A stretch of DNA of 64,000 nucleotides from contig NZ_JAHWXQ010000001.1 of assembly GCF_019336435.1 (NCBI RefSeq), forward strand, positions 992,001 to 1,056,000, written 5' to 3'. The notes beneath the pieces were generated by a model. The model had not been told where the DNA came from. It did no database searches and worked only from the letters and a program-made list of their open reading frames with translations. Of this stretch, positions 53,444 through 62,775 are shown piece by piece (the stretch's first letter is position 1; the number at the start of each line of letters is the position of its first letter). Both the position numbers and the translations under genes were made by a program. This stretch comes from Pontibacter populi. GTDB taxonomy: Bacteria > Bacteroidota > Bacteroidia > Cytophagales > Hymenobacteraceae.

Positions 53444-53479
53444 AAAACGGCCTGCTATAGTTTTATAGCAGGCCGTTTT
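53444..53479 (+). terminator. Terminator of ruvX-def
   Basis: AAAACGGCCTGCTAT, AGTTTT, ATAGCAGGCCGTTTT: a 15-bp perfect stem containing a TATAGTT string in its loop. Confidence 0.88.
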
Positions 53480-53606
53480 AAGTTTTGGATTAACGTGTTT
53501 GTATATGCCTGTGCAAGAAGCAGCCAAACCTTTACTATCGTGTTAGCGGGTAATTAGCTGTTCAGTCTCCATCATAGCAACTATAAGAGCATTCCATTTT
53601 ACCCGT

Positions 53607-53969
53607 TCATTTAATAGACAGTACTTTGATAGCTTCTGACAGGGAAGAAACAAAGTTGATTTGTTTGCCTTTGTTACTTTCAGAAATGAAGTCTTGGATA
53701 CTCTTGCGGTTATATTTTGAGAAGTCGCCAACTATAGCCAAACGAACACGATAATTGGAGAACTTTTGTAATATTTCGCCTGCAATCCCGTTTTTCAGGT
53801 CGAAAAAATCAGGTGTAATGTTCCTTTCGTGAATTATAATTTTATCAAAATCCTGATAGTAAATGCTTACCAATAAGTCTACTCCATCCTTAATGTTAGT
53901 TACTACCACATCTACCGAAATCACTTCGGCAATTTTTGTGTCGTTTATAGTATGGGTTTCTATTTTCAC
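53607..53969 (-). CDS. DUF4180 protein, 120 aa
   Basis: Soluble alpha/beta protein of the DUF4180 family: KIAEVISVDVVVTNIKDGVD, YYQDFDKIIIHERNITPDFF, DLKNGIAGEILQKFSNYRVR LAIVGDFSKY. The fold is related to STAS-like domains and the function is unknown. The next gene to the left on the map is def, convergent. Confidence 0.82.
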   Translation of the reverse strand: MKIETHTINDTKIAEVISVDVVVTNIKDGVDLLVSIYYQDFDKIIIHERNITPDFFDLKNGIAGEILQKFSNYRVRLAIVGDFSKYNRKSIQDFISESNKGKQINFVSSLSEAIKVLSIK

Positions 53970-54083
53970 TTTGTCTCTTTTATTGCAAAGGGGTCTTGTA
54001 GCAATATCTGCTAACGATTCATGTATTGCGTCAGCCCCGCTTTTGGCAATTCCCTGTTGTGCGTTCGTGCTCTAATGTGTTTA

Positions 54084-55481
54084 TTACTTTTCTTCAATAT
54101 TTCCCTTTGCCCCTTTTGCATCCAATCCTGACCTGTCGGTAATGTTCCCCTGGTCAATTTGTACAGCGATGCCTTGTTTGGAGACTGCTGCGATATTGGT
54201 TAATGGCGTTTGCCCGTCTGCAGTAACCGCTACCGCAACTGAATTTTTCCCGTTAGCTTCCACTGCTCCTTTAATGTCCAGTTGGTGAACAATGCCGCCT
54301 TCCACACTGAAAGAATGCACCCCGTCGCCATGCGTTTTAATGCCGCCAGCTATAGTTAATTGCTTGATTTCACCTCCGGGTTTAACACTAACACCGTCAG
54401 CAGGAAGCTCCATAATAACGCCTTTTACCAGCGTTTGCCCCTTGGAGCCGCTTGTAACAATTCCGTTTTTTACAGTGATGCTGCCTACTGGCTTACTTAC
54501 CTGCATGCCAATAGAGCCGTTGCCGTGCGTAACCAGGGAATGAAAAGTTGCTTTATTAACCGTTCCGTCATACTGGTTAAAGCCGCGTGCCCCTAAGCCA
54601 AAAGTTTCGATCTTGTCTTTTGCCTCAAATTCATTTACAGTACCAAAATTCACAAAACCAATTCCACTTGGGCCATAAGATGTGATAGGCTTCTCTGCTG
54701 TCCATTTTTTCACTTCACCCCACGTATCCAGTACCATATCGTTCACGCCGTAGGTAGTAACTGTACCCATGTGCGTTATGTTTTTTACCCTGGTGCCATT
54801 TACAATAAACACACCAGCAGTAATCATATCGGGCTGGCCATAGGGCAACATGCCGTTCGAATAAATATCTCCCGTTGTGATAGTATCCGCAACTACCCAA
54901 CCGCCTTTATCGCCAAAGCCGCAAACAAACAGCCCTGAACCAATAACGCCCCCCCCTTTGCGCCCCAAACGGATGTTGGTTAAAGTAGCATTGATGACAC
55001 TCTCTGTATTGCTGTTGAAGTTGTAAACCGTAAACGCACCCTGATACACATTTACCCCATATTTCTGTGGCTGCTCCGAATACCGGCGGGCATCGCAGGC
55101 CACTACATCAATGTTGTCGGCAATAAGATTGGTTTTGTCTGTTCCAGCCCTGGTTAAGATCTGAACCTGCCCGGTAATGGTAAGATTTTTTAAGGTCAGT
55201 GTTCCCAGGTCGGCCTGGCTGCTGAGTAACCAGATGGCCCGGTTGTTTGGATTGGTCTGAATGGTAAGATCAGCAACTTCGTTATCAGCCGTGAGCCCGA
55301 TACCGTCGCCATTGCTGAAACTTAAGATACATGTGTCTTTGTCGGCGCCCGTAATGCTAAACCCCGGGGGCAGGGTAATGGCATAAGGACAGAGAACAGA
55401 GGTCTGCAGTTCCAGCGTTGCCGGTTTGGCATTCGTCAGCGCTGCCATCAGTTCTATCAGGGAATTTATTTGTGTTTTCAT
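54084..55481 (-). CDS. Parallel beta-helix-type protein, 465 aa, function unknown
   Basis: There is no signal peptide. The whole chain is made of short degenerate strands of the beta-helix type, with G-G and NG turns (KNLTITGQVQILTRAGTDKT, NVYQGAFTVYNFNSNTESVI, AKDKIETFGLGARGFNQYDG, IKTHGDGVHSFSVEGGIVHQ). The last part IAVQIDQGNITDRSGLDAKG has a highly polar tail. Only one AACTATA half-site occurs in the 1.4 kb (54349), well below the rest of the window. Enzyme, phage-like tail fibre or adhesin are open; I cannot decide. Confidence 0.65.
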   Translation of the reverse strand: MKTQINSLIELMAALTNAKPATLELQTSVLCPYAITLPPGFSITGADKDTCILSFSNGDGIGLTADNEVADLTIQTNPNNRAIWLLSSQADLGTLTLKNLTITGQVQILTRAGTDKTNLIADNIDVVACDARRYSEQPQKYGVNVYQGAFTVYNFNSNTESVINATLTNIRLGRKGGGVIGSGLFVCGFGDKGGWVVADTITTGDIYSNGMLPYGQPDMITAGVFIVNGTRVKNITHMGTVTTYGVNDMVLDTWGEVKKWTAEKPITSYGPSGIGFVNFGTVNEFEAKDKIETFGLGARGFNQYDGTVNKATFHSLVTHGNGSIGMQVSKPVGSITVKNGIVTSGSKGQTLVKGVIMELPADGVSVKPGGEIKQLTIAGGIKTHGDGVHSFSVEGGIVHQLDIKGAVEANGKNSVAVAVTADGQTPLTNIAAVSKQGIAVQIDQGNITDRSGLDAKGAKGNIEEK

Positions 55482-55630
55482 AGTTTATGCTTTTGTGGTA
55501 GGTTACTTATGTGTGACGTACAACTAGTATATAAACGGAACTCTATTAGGCTTATCTATCGAAACCAACAAATAAACCGAACAACCACTTTCTAACTATA
55601 GCAGTCTATAGTTTAAACGATAGTATCGCC

Positions 55631-56683
55631 TTACTTCCGCTTTGCAAGAGAGATTCTTGTTTTACGGATATGTCTTGTCGCCAGGAACTGAAGCCTTTCG
55701 TTGAAGAGTATCCAGCCGCCTATAGCGCCAATTACGCTGCCGGTTAAAATATCGAAGAAACGAGCCGTGATCAGCTCACTTGGGTTTATAGTTAAAGCGG
55801 TTCCGGTCTCTGCCAGAAAAATGGTGAGCACAGTGATGAAAACAACCGCAATGCCATAGTTGCGCACTACCAAAAACTCTACAATTATCTGCAGCAGGAT
55901 TATACTCAAACAGATGGCGAGCATAGAGGGGGTTAGCAACAGAATGAACCATGTTAATACGAGTCCTACAAATGTGCCCAGCACCCGTTGCGCACTGCGT
56001 TGCCAGATATGTGTCGCGCTGATTCCCTGCATTACAGCGGCACACGAGGTAGGCACCCAGTAAGGTGTATCCAGTTTCATTAAATGGGCAATGAGCAACG
56101 AGATACCCACAAAAAACCCGAACGTAAGCGACTCTAAAAAATTGACATACTGGTTTTTGGTAACTTTTATAACTTCATCAGCAGCATTGGTCTTTCTTAA
56201 AACTACCAAACTATAAACCAACCCAAGCAGGCACGAGATCATGGTTCCGATACCTATCAGCCCTATCTTATGTGGCACTGTTTCGAGGTTGTGCGGCAGG
56301 GAGATGGCTACCGACGCGATCATGATAAAAAAGAAGTTACCCGGCGGGCGCACCATTTTAAGGTAATAAAGCACCAGGTGTACTGTAAAAGCATACAGGC
56401 CCAGCACTATAGATGCCACTACCGGGTTAAAACCGAACAAAGCTCCCACCGCATACGACACCATGATACCAAAAGAGCTCGCCATCAGCACGATCATACG
56501 GCGGGCAATACTCTGGGATTGTATGTACAGGATAACGAGCGCGGCCATCGAAACCAGTTTACCATCCTGCAGGTTATCCGTAAAGTAACCCGCCAATACC
56601 GGAATGCCCACACAAATACCAGCCAGTACCGGCAAGTGCCATTTCCGGTCTGTTTCTCTGAATTCGAAAAGTTGCTTTAACAT
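55631..56683 (-). CDS. FUSC family inner-membrane protein
   Basis: Aromatic acid exporter-like family (FUSC). Start taken at ATG 56683 (MLKQLFEFRETDRKWHLPVL), because the predicted promoter (56728-56735) would leave only about 9 nt before the longer start at 56713. Two blocks of about five helices each, with the family motif WVPTSCAAVMQGISATHIWQ RSAQRVLGTFVG (about residues 230-260). A typical transporter or membrane stress role; substrate unknown. Confidence 0.85.
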   Translation of the reverse strand: MLKQLFEFRETDRKWHLPVLAGICVGIPVLAGYFTDNLQDGKLVSMAALVILYIQSQSIARRMIVLMASSFGIMVSYAVGALFGFNPVVASIVLGLYAFTVHLVLYYLKMVRPPGNFFFIMIASVAISLPHNLETVPHKIGLIGIGTMISCLLGLVYSLVVLRKTNAADEVIKVTKNQYVNFLESLTFGFFVGISLLIAHLMKLDTPYWVPTSCAAVMQGISATHIWQRSAQRVLGTFVGLVLTWFILLLTPSMLAICLSIILLQIIVEFLVVRNYGIAVVFITVLTIFLAETGTALTINPSELITARFFDILTGSVIGAIGGWILFNERLQFLATRHIRKTRISLAKRK

Positions 56684-56727
56684 GTGCGGCATACCTGTAT
56701 AACGTAACCTCATTATCTAACTGGTTT

Positions 56728-56735
56728 CAAAGGTA
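56728..56735 (-). promoter_or_regulatory. -7 element for the FUSC gene
   Basis: CAAAGGTA on the plus strand is TACCTTTG on the minus strand. It places the transcript start near 56721 and therefore favours the shorter FUSC start. Confidence 0.45.
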
Positions 56736-56908
56736 TAGGTTAAGCTGATTACCTGTTTTGTTTAAGATCACAAATTAAATATCAGCGCCAACTATACTGC
56801 AAATTGTAGAGTCAAACCTGAGCTTCTAATCATAGTTCTATAATACATCAATAGCTTTCCGGGGAGGTGTAAATCGGTTTCAAATCAACTTGCAAGTTTG
56901 TTCCGTAC

Positions 56909-57889
56909 ATGGCAGTTATGGCCCGGACTATAAAAACTATACTTGTGTTGTTTGCGTTGCTGATGCCTTTGCATAGCTATAGTTGGGGCTTTTATGCGCA
57001 CCAGCGCATTAACCGACTGGCTGTGTTTGCGCTGCCTCCCGAAATGGTCGGGTTCTATAAAAAGCACATCCGTTACATTACCGAGAATGCCGTTAACCCC
57101 GACAAGCGCCGTTATGCGGTAGAAGGCGAAGCCCCTCGCCACTACATAGACCTGGACATGTACGGCGACAGCGCCCTGTATAAACTGCCCCGTTACTGGC
57201 AACCGGCCGTAGAGCAATTTACCGAAGACACCCTGATGGCATATGGCATTGTGCCCTGGCACATCAACTTTATGAAGTACCAGCTCACGCAGGCTTTTAA
57301 AGAACGAAATTTAGATAAGATTCTGAGGGTTTCGTCTGATTTGGGCCATTATATTGCCGACGCCTGCGTGCCCCTACACACTACCAGTAACTATAACGGT
57401 CAACTTACCGGCCAGCGCGGCATACATGCTTTATGGGAATCGCGGTTGCCGGAGCTGTTCTCAGATAACTATGACTTTTTTGTAGGCCCGGCTCAGTACA
57501 TCACCAACTCGCAGCTCAAAGCCTGGGACCTGGTAGCAAGCGCCAACATTGCGCTGGATTCTGTACTTCATTTCGAACGGCAGCTAACTATAGAGTTTGA
57601 TGAAGAGAAGAAATACGGATTCGAACTGCGCAATAACCTGACGACCCGTGTGTATTCCCGTGAATTTTCGGAGGCCTACAGCAGAAAACTGAATGGCCAG
57701 GTAGAGCGGCAGATGCGTTTAGCAGTGCAAGCCGTCGCCAGCTATTGGTACACAGCATGGGTAGATGCCGGCCAGCCAAGTTTAGGTACACTCGCCACGT
57801 CTCTCACTCCCGAAGAACTACACCGCCTGGAAATGGAGAAGAAAGAATACGAAACCGGTCCGCATAAGGCTAGAGAGGAAGGGAATTAG
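56909..57889 (+). CDS. Secreted zinc-dependent phospholipase C/S1-P1 nuclease-like protein
   Basis: 326 aa with a signal peptide ending LLMPLHSYS, after which Trp would be the N-terminal residue of the mature protein (WGFYAHQRINRLAVFAL), as in zinc PLC/S1-P1 enzymes where it coordinates zinc. Other His and Asp of the trinuclear site: GEAPRHYIDLDMYGD, PWHINFMKYQL, LGHYIADACVPLHTTSNYNG, GIHALWESRLPELF. Hydrolyses phospholipid head groups or nucleic acid 3' phosphates; substrate not predictable. Starts at ATG 56909 and ends just before repeat island 3. Confidence 0.85.
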   Translation: MAVMARTIKTILVLFALLMPLHSYSWGFYAHQRINRLAVFALPPEMVGFYKKHIRYITENAVNPDKRRYAVEGEAPRHYIDLDMYGDSALYKLPRYWQPAVEQFTEDTLMAYGIVPWHINFMKYQLTQAFKERNLDKILRVSSDLGHYIADACVPLHTTSNYNGQLTGQRGIHALWESRLPELFSDNYDFFVGPAQYITNSQLKAWDLVASANIALDSVLHFERQLTIEFDEEKKYGFELRNNLTTRVYSREFSEAYSRKLNGQVERQMRLAVQAVASYWYTAWVDAGQPSLGTLATSLTPEELHRLEMEKKEYETGPHKAREEGN

Positions 57890-58267
57890 GTGGTTTTGTC
57901 TGAATCAGGATTTCAGGATTGGGCTGTACTGCTGGCGCGAGTCTCCAGACTCGAGACTTTCTATGGTGTTGAGTCTCTCCTGAAACAACTGGCCCGATAG
58001 GGACAGAGATAAGTAGTGGTTTGGGCTATAGTTCTATAGTTGACATTTTACCTCACCCCAGCCCTCTCCTAAAAACAGGAGAGGGAGTTAACCCACCCCT
58101 GCCCCTCCCAAGAGGGGAATTTCTGCCATAGCTATAGTTTAATTAGTAGTTCTATAGTTGACATTAATAACACCCCTGCCTCCTTCGAAGGGGGACTTTT
58201 CAACCACTGCCTTCCATCCGTCATTTCGACGAAAGGAGAAATCTGAATTAGCTATAGTTACAGACCC
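57890..58267 (+). repeat. Repeat island 3, upstream modules
   Basis: Modules B (about 57897-57922, TGAATCAGGATTTCAGGATT), A (57931-58004, hairpin CGAGTCT/AGACTCG, ends GGCCCGATAGGGAC), a C-like module (about 58051-58090, CACCCCAGCCCTCTCC...GGAGAGGGAG), D (58089-58127, AACCCACCCCTGCCCCTCCC, AGAGGGGAATTTC), E (58170-58200, CACCCCTGCCTCCTTCGAAG) and a REP-like piece (58220-58248), with TATAGTT/AACTATA sites in the spacers. No gene. Confidence 0.8.
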
Positions 58268-58562
58268 ATGATCAGGACAGGTTTACCTGGCCCTTTGAAA
58301 CTATAACCACGATAAAGCTATGCAACTATAGAATCTGCTTAAACTATAGCTTTTACTATCGAACTGATCTCAGTCTTTGGGTTGAGCGCCTCGAGAGGTT
58401 CCGGTGCCGACAGGCATGGCGACGTTAGGAGCCAAGGAAGCGAAAGCAGCGCGATGCCCGAAGACGGGGCCTCCCGGCCGTGAGGGCACCAAAGTCAACT
58501 ATGACAACTATTGGTGAGTAGAGCTCCCAGGATTGAAAGTGGTTTGAAAGGAAGGCTTGGTT
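58268..58562 (+). ncRNA. 295-bp repeated element F, copy 3 (candidate structured RNA)
   Basis: Third copy: GGACAGGTTTACCTGGCCC hairpin, CAGTCTTTGGGTTGAGCGCC at 58371-58390, hairpin TGCC-gaca-GGCA (58405-58416), 39-bp core 58456-58494 identical to copy 1 over the part I compared, then GAGCTCCCAGGATTGAAAGT. Two more pieces differ: the region after the core begins GTCAACTATGACAAC instead of GCTGGTTTGAAACG. In the frame that looks protein-like in copies 1 and 2 there is a TAG just upstream, so it is unlikely to be coding. Confidence 0.55.
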
Positions 58563-58610
58563 CGGATGGTATAGTAGCAAACTATAGCACTATAGATTTT
58601 CTAACTATAA

Positions 58611-58643
58611 TCTGAGATAGATTTCTCTACGTTCGAAATGACA
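58611..58643 (+). repeat. REP-like fragment after element F copy 3
   Basis: TCTGAGATAGATTTCTCTAC followed by GTTCGAAATGACA, one arm of the REP-like family, here placed as in the other two islands. Confidence 0.55.
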
Positions 58644-58736
58644 AAAGAGAAACTATAAAACCCAGATTTCTGCCGATGCCCAAACGACACAAAAGCAAAA
58701 ATCCCTATCTTGCTGCACCTTAAAACATTCTTCTTC

Positions 58737-60311
58737 ATGAACATAAACTATACTTCCCGCATCAGCTATACATGGCTGTGCCTTGTTTTTTGCCTCTTGC
58801 TGCAGCCCGCTTTTGCTCAGAAAGCCAACACGGCATCCACTATAACCAAGCTCGATGCCTACTATCAGAAAGCTTTAAAAGACTGGGATGTGCCTGGCAT
58901 GGCTATCGCAATCGTAAAAGACGACTCTGTGATCTTTGCCAAAGGTTATGGTGTGCTTAACAACAAAACCGGCGGTCAGGTAGATGCCAACACTATTTTT
59001 GGAATTGCATCCAACACGAAAGCCTATACTTCGGCTGCACTTGCCACGCTGGTAGATGCCGGTAAAATAAAATGGACGGATAAAGTGAACCAGTACATCC
59101 CTTACCTGAAGATGTATAACCCTTACGTTACCGAAAACCTAACGATAGAAGATCTGCTGAGCCACCGCGCCGGATTAAAAACATTTAGTGGCGATCTGCT
59201 TTGGTACAACACCAACTATAGCCGCGAAGAGATCATCCGAAGAATGCAGTACCTGGAGCCTGCTTATGGTTTCCGGGATGGCTATGGCTACTCTAACCTG
59301 ATGTTTATTACTGCCGGCCAAGTGATTGAAAATGTAACCGGCAAAACCTGGGAAAACTATATCAAGGAAACCTTCTTCCAACCACTGGGCATGAACCGTT
59401 CTTATACTTCGGTAAACGAGTTGAAGGGTGTGCAGAACGTGGCATCGCCTCATGGTTTTGATGCTGCAGAAAAGCCTGTAGCCACCACATTAAATGCCTG
59501 GGACAACTGGAACCCAGCTGCCGGTATTTTTACGAGCGTAAATCAACAAGCCCAGTGGATGCGCCTGCAATTAAACCGCGGCACCTACAAAGGCAAGAAG
59601 ATCTTTTCTGAGAATGCCAGCCGCCATATGTGGCAGGCTCATAATCCGATACCAGTATCGAAAGGAGCTGAAGAGTTTACGCCATCCACACACTTTAATG
59701 CTACAGGGTTAGGCTGGTTTGTAAGTGATTACGAAGGTCGTAAAATGGTTTACCATGGCGGTGGCCACGAAGGTATGAACAGCCGTACAGTACTTGCCCC
59801 GGAAGAAAACCTGGGTATCGTGATCCTGACCAACAGCATGAGCAGCATTATGACACCCTTGGCCAACTATACCTTAGACCAGTTCTTTGGTGTGCAGAAC
59901 GGCCGCGACTGGAGCCAGTTTTTATTGGATATGACAGCCAAAGCTAAAAAAGAACAGGCCGAAGCAGCAGCAAAGGCCCCTAAAGAAAAGAAAAAGAGTA
60001 AGAGCAGGCCAACGATGGACCTGAGCGCTTATACCGGGACGTACCATAGCCAACTATATGGTAATGCTACAGTTACTTTAAAAAATGGCAAACTGGATTT
60101 GCAACTGGAACCGGCACAAACTTTAGGTGGCACCTTAAACTACTGGCAGCACGATATTTTTGACCTTGACTGGAAAAACGATTTCGCCCTGTTAACACCA
60201 ACACGCGTGCGCTTCCTGGTAGGCGAAGACGGAACCATAAGTCAGATGCGCCTGGACTCCGACAACCCTGACTTCCATTTTGATGAGCTTAAATTTGAGC
60301 GTGTAAAATAG
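58737..60311 (+). CDS. Serine hydrolase, class C beta-lactamase family, with DUF3471 C-terminal domain
   Basis: Secreted penicillin-binding-protein-like esterase or peptidase. Start at ATG 58737 (MNINYTSRISYTWLCLVFCL), giving a signal peptide ending LLLQPAFAQ. Active-site motifs: SNTK in FGIASNTKAYTSAALAT (SxxK), YSN in FRDGYGYSNLMFIT (YxN), and HGGGHEGMNSR (HxG). A lysine/alanine-rich linker (about residues 413-435) leads to a small C-terminal beta domain of the DUF3471 type (about 440-524). Substrate cannot be read from the sequence. Confidence 0.93.
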   Translation: MNINYTSRISYTWLCLVFCLLLQPAFAQKANTASTITKLDAYYQKALKDWDVPGMAIAIVKDDSVIFAKGYGVLNNKTGGQVDANTIFGIASNTKAYTSAALATLVDAGKIKWTDKVNQYIPYLKMYNPYVTENLTIEDLLSHRAGLKTFSGDLLWYNTNYSREEIIRRMQYLEPAYGFRDGYGYSNLMFITAGQVIENVTGKTWENYIKETFFQPLGMNRSYTSVNELKGVQNVASPHGFDAAEKPVATTLNAWDNWNPAAGIFTSVNQQAQWMRLQLNRGTYKGKKIFSENASRHMWQAHNPIPVSKGAEEFTPSTHFNATGLGWFVSDYEGRKMVYHGGGHEGMNSRTVLAPEENLGIVILTNSMSSIMTPLANYTLDQFFGVQNGRDWSQFLLDMTAKAKKEQAEAAAKAPKEKKKSKSRPTMDLSAYTGTYHSQLYGNATVTLKNGKLDLQLEPAQTLGGTLNYWQHDIFDLDWKNDFALLTPTRVRFLVGEDGTISQMRLDSDNPDFHFDELKFERVK

Positions 60312-60335
60312 ACTCAGACCAAGGCAACTTTAAAT

Positions 60336-60368
60336 ACAAAAGCCGCACTTACGGGTGCGGCTTTTGTA
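60336..60368. terminator. Bidirectional terminator after the serine hydrolase
   Basis: ACAAAAGCCGCAC, TTACGG, GTGCGGCTTTTGT, between a plus-strand gene and a small minus-strand frame. Confidence 0.85.
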
Positions 60369-60389
60369 TTTCCCTACGGAACAATTAAC

Positions 60390-60488
60390 TTAAGAAACCA
60401 GCATTGCAATAACGCCAACAGCGGCAAAATATCCTGCAATGATCCAGTAAGCTAACTCATCTTGATTTTGGTAAACGTTTTTCATCAT
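60390..60488 (-). CDS. Possible small membrane peptide, 31-32 aa
   Basis: ATG at 60488 or 60485: MKNVYQNQDELAYWIIAGYF and later AAVGVIAMLVS. One hydrophobic helix after a polar start. A terminator stands directly beyond it in the right direction. Very short, so real coding is uncertain; the rest of the gap 60312-60770 is A/T-rich with nothing else recognisable. Confidence 0.45.
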   Translation of the reverse strand: MMKNVYQNQDELAYWIIAGYFAAVGVIAMLVS

Positions 60489-60716
60489 AAACAACCTTTA
60501 ATCGTTAAACACTGATTTATCCCTTTGGCTGTCTTTATATTATGGGCTACGTGTCTTGTTATCAATTTGTTAACACAAGACAAAAGAAACTCTAAACAGA
60601 CAAATTATAATTATTATAATGCAATTATTTTTAATTAAAATGTAATAATACTTCTGTTTTGAGGAGGTAGAGGGGTGTAGGCTGAAAAGGTTAACGACGG
60701 GTGTTATGCAAAAAAG

Positions 60717-60752
60717 AAAAGGCTCGCTGCAAATATTGCAGCGAGCCTTTTA
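60717..60752 (-). terminator. Terminator of ettA
   Basis: AAAAGGCTCGCTGCAA, TAT, TTGCAGCGAGCCTTTT, a 16-bp perfect stem. Confidence 0.9.
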
Positions 60753-60770
60753 AACTATATAAAAACTGTA

Positions 60771-62441
60771 CTAAACCAGTTTTTTGTAACGGATACGCTT
60801 CGGCTCTATATCGCCCATGCGCTTCTTTTTATTTTCTTCGTATTCGCTATAGTTACCTTCAAACCAGTATACCTGCGACTCGCCTTCAAACGCCAGGATG
60901 TGTGTACAGATTCTATCAAGGAACCAACGGTCGTGCGAGATAATCACGGCGCAACCGGCAAAATTCTCCAAAGCATCTTCCAAGGCACGGATCGCATTTA
61001 CGTCCAGATCGTTGGTAGGCTCATCGAGCAGCAACAGGTTACCGCCTTCTTTCAGGGTCATAGCCAGGTGCACGCGGTTACGCTCACCACCCGATAACTT
61101 GTCTACTTTCTTTTCCTGGTCGCCGCCCGAAAAGTTGAACTTACTCACATACGCTCTGGAAACAACCTGTCGGCCCGCCATCATCATGTGCTCCGTACCA
61201 CCCGATATCACTTCAAAAACAGACTTGTTTGGATCCAGTTGCGCGTGTTCCTGATCTACATAAGAGATCTGTACAGTAGAGCCAACTGTGAAGTCACCGG
61301 CATCTGGTTTCTCCTGGCCGGTTATCAGCTTAAATAAGGTTGTTTTACCTGCACCGTTCGGCCCGATGATACCAACTATACCACCCTGCGGCAGGGCAAA
61401 GTTCAGGTCTTCGAAAAGCAGTTTATCGCCGTAGGCTTTGCTTACATGGTTCACTTCCACTACCTGGCTACCCAAACGCGGGCCATCCGGTATAAACAGC
61501 TCCAGTTTTTCTTCTTTCTTGCTGGCCTCTTCGCTGGCAAGTTTATCGTACTGGCTGATTCGGGCCTTTGATTTGGCCTGACGTGCTTTCGGAGCCATGC
61601 GCACCCATTCCAACTCACGCTGCAATGTTTTCTGGCGCTTGCTTTCAGTCTTCTCTTCTTTAGCCAGTCGGTTAGCTTTCTGCTCCAGCCAGCTGCTATA
61701 GTTGCCTTTCCACGGAATACCTTCGCCACGGTCCAGTTCCAGAATCCAGCCAGCTACATTGTCCAGGAAGTAACGGTCGTGGGTTACGGCAATTACAGTT
61801 CCTTTATATTGCTTTAAGTGTTGCTCCAGCCAGTCTACCGATTCAGCATCCAGGTGGTTGGTAGGTTCATCCAGTAACAATACGTCCGGCTCCTGTAATA
61901 GCAGACGGCAAAGGGCTACACGGCGCTTCTCACCACCCGACAGGTTTCCGATAATGGCATCTTCAGGCGGAGTTCTAAGAGCATCCATAGCGCGCTCCAG
62001 GCGGTTGTCCAGTTCCCAGGCGTTATGGTGGTCCAGTTTCTCCTGCACTACACCCTGGCGGTCGATAAGCTTGTTCATCTCATCGTCGGTCATCTCCTCG
62101 CCAAACTTCATGTTGATTTCGTCGAATTCCTTCAACAGGGCTACCACTTCGGCAACACCTTCTTCAACTACTTCGCGCACCGTTTTGGTAGGGTCCAGTT
62201 GCGGTTCCTGCTCCAGGTAACCCACACTATAGCCTGGGCTCCAGACTACTTCGCCTTGTATCTGCTTATCTACACCTGCAATTATCTTCAGCAAGCTTGA
62301 TTTACCGGAACCGTTAAGGCCCAGCACACCAATTTTAGCGCCGTAGAAAAAGGACAGGTAAATGTTTTTAAGTACTTGTTTTTGAGGAGGGTAAACTTTG
62401 CTTACCCCAGCCATCGAGAAAATGATCGTTTCGTTGCTCAT
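60771..62441 (-). CDS. ettA: Energy-dependent translational throttle protein EttA (ABC-F)
   Basis: Ribosome-binding ATPase that gates the first elongation steps by energy state. 556 aa, two ABC domains. Domain 1: GLNGSGKSS, signature LSGGEKRR, Walker [15 protein letters not shown]. Domain 2: [33 protein letters not shown]. The arm insertion of EttA is in domain 1 and the linker has charged helices ([20 protein letters not shown]). The C-terminus ([15 protein letters not shown]) is standard. Stand-alone gene. Confidence 0.96.
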   Translation of the reverse strand: MSNETIIFSMAGVSKVYPPQKQVLKNIYLSFFYGAKIGVLGLNGSGKSSLLKIIAGVDKQIQGEVVWSPGYSVGYLEQEPQLDPTKTVREVVEEGVAEVVALLKEFDEINMKFGEEMTDDEMNKLIDRQGVVQEKLDHHNAWELDNRLERAMDALRTPPEDAIIGNLSGGEKRRVALCRLLLQEPDVLLLDEPTNHLDAESVDWLEQHLKQYKGTVIAVTHDRYFLDNVAGWILELDRGEGIPWKGNYSSWLEQKANRLAKEEKTESKRQKTLQRELEWVRMAPKARQAKSKARISQYDKLASEEASKKEEKLELFIPDGPRLGSQVVEVNHVSKAYGDKLLFEDLNFALPQGGIVGIIGPNGAGKTTLFKLITGQEKPDAGDFTVGSTVQISYVDQEHAQLDPNKSVFEVISGGTEHMMMAGRQVVSRAYVSKFNFSGGDQEKKVDKLSGGERNRVHLAMTLKEGGNLLLLDEPTNDLDVNAIRALEDALENFAGCAVIISHDRWFLDRICTHILAFEGESQVYWFEGNYSEYEENKKKRMGDIEPKRIRYKKLV

Positions 62442-62775
62442 GCTATCGTTCTGTCAGGTTATACTATTCGAAAATACCAAAACTGCTTATACAACAATGC
62501 TAAGCCATCGTTTCGGTTTTGTTGTTAATTACAAAGATCGTAAAAATTCATGCATTTACCCTTTAGTATATTGCCACGAAATCGTTAAACTTGTAAAATA
62601 CTGTTGGGTTTAGTATACTTATACTTGCTTTGCAACAAGTATGCCTGTAAACTGTTTAATCTCTCCGCTTTTACGGATGTGCTCATTTAAACACGAAAGG
62701 TAAAGCTGCGTATGCTAAAGTTAGTTTAAAAAGTGCCCTTACCCTATTTTTCGACGCAAAACCCGATCCAGTCAA
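62442..62775. other. Gene-free gap between ettA and the DUF349 gene
   Basis: 334 bp of A/T-rich sequence between divergent genes. I see no repeat module, hairpin or exact AACTATA site in it, which is unusual for this window, and no clear promoter octamer. Both promoters must lie here. Confidence 0.5.

Noticed and set aside
54084-55481. Phage tail fibre or secreted adhesin
   Set aside because: No signal peptide, no phage gene nearby and no sorting domain; only the beta-helix-like pattern is supported.
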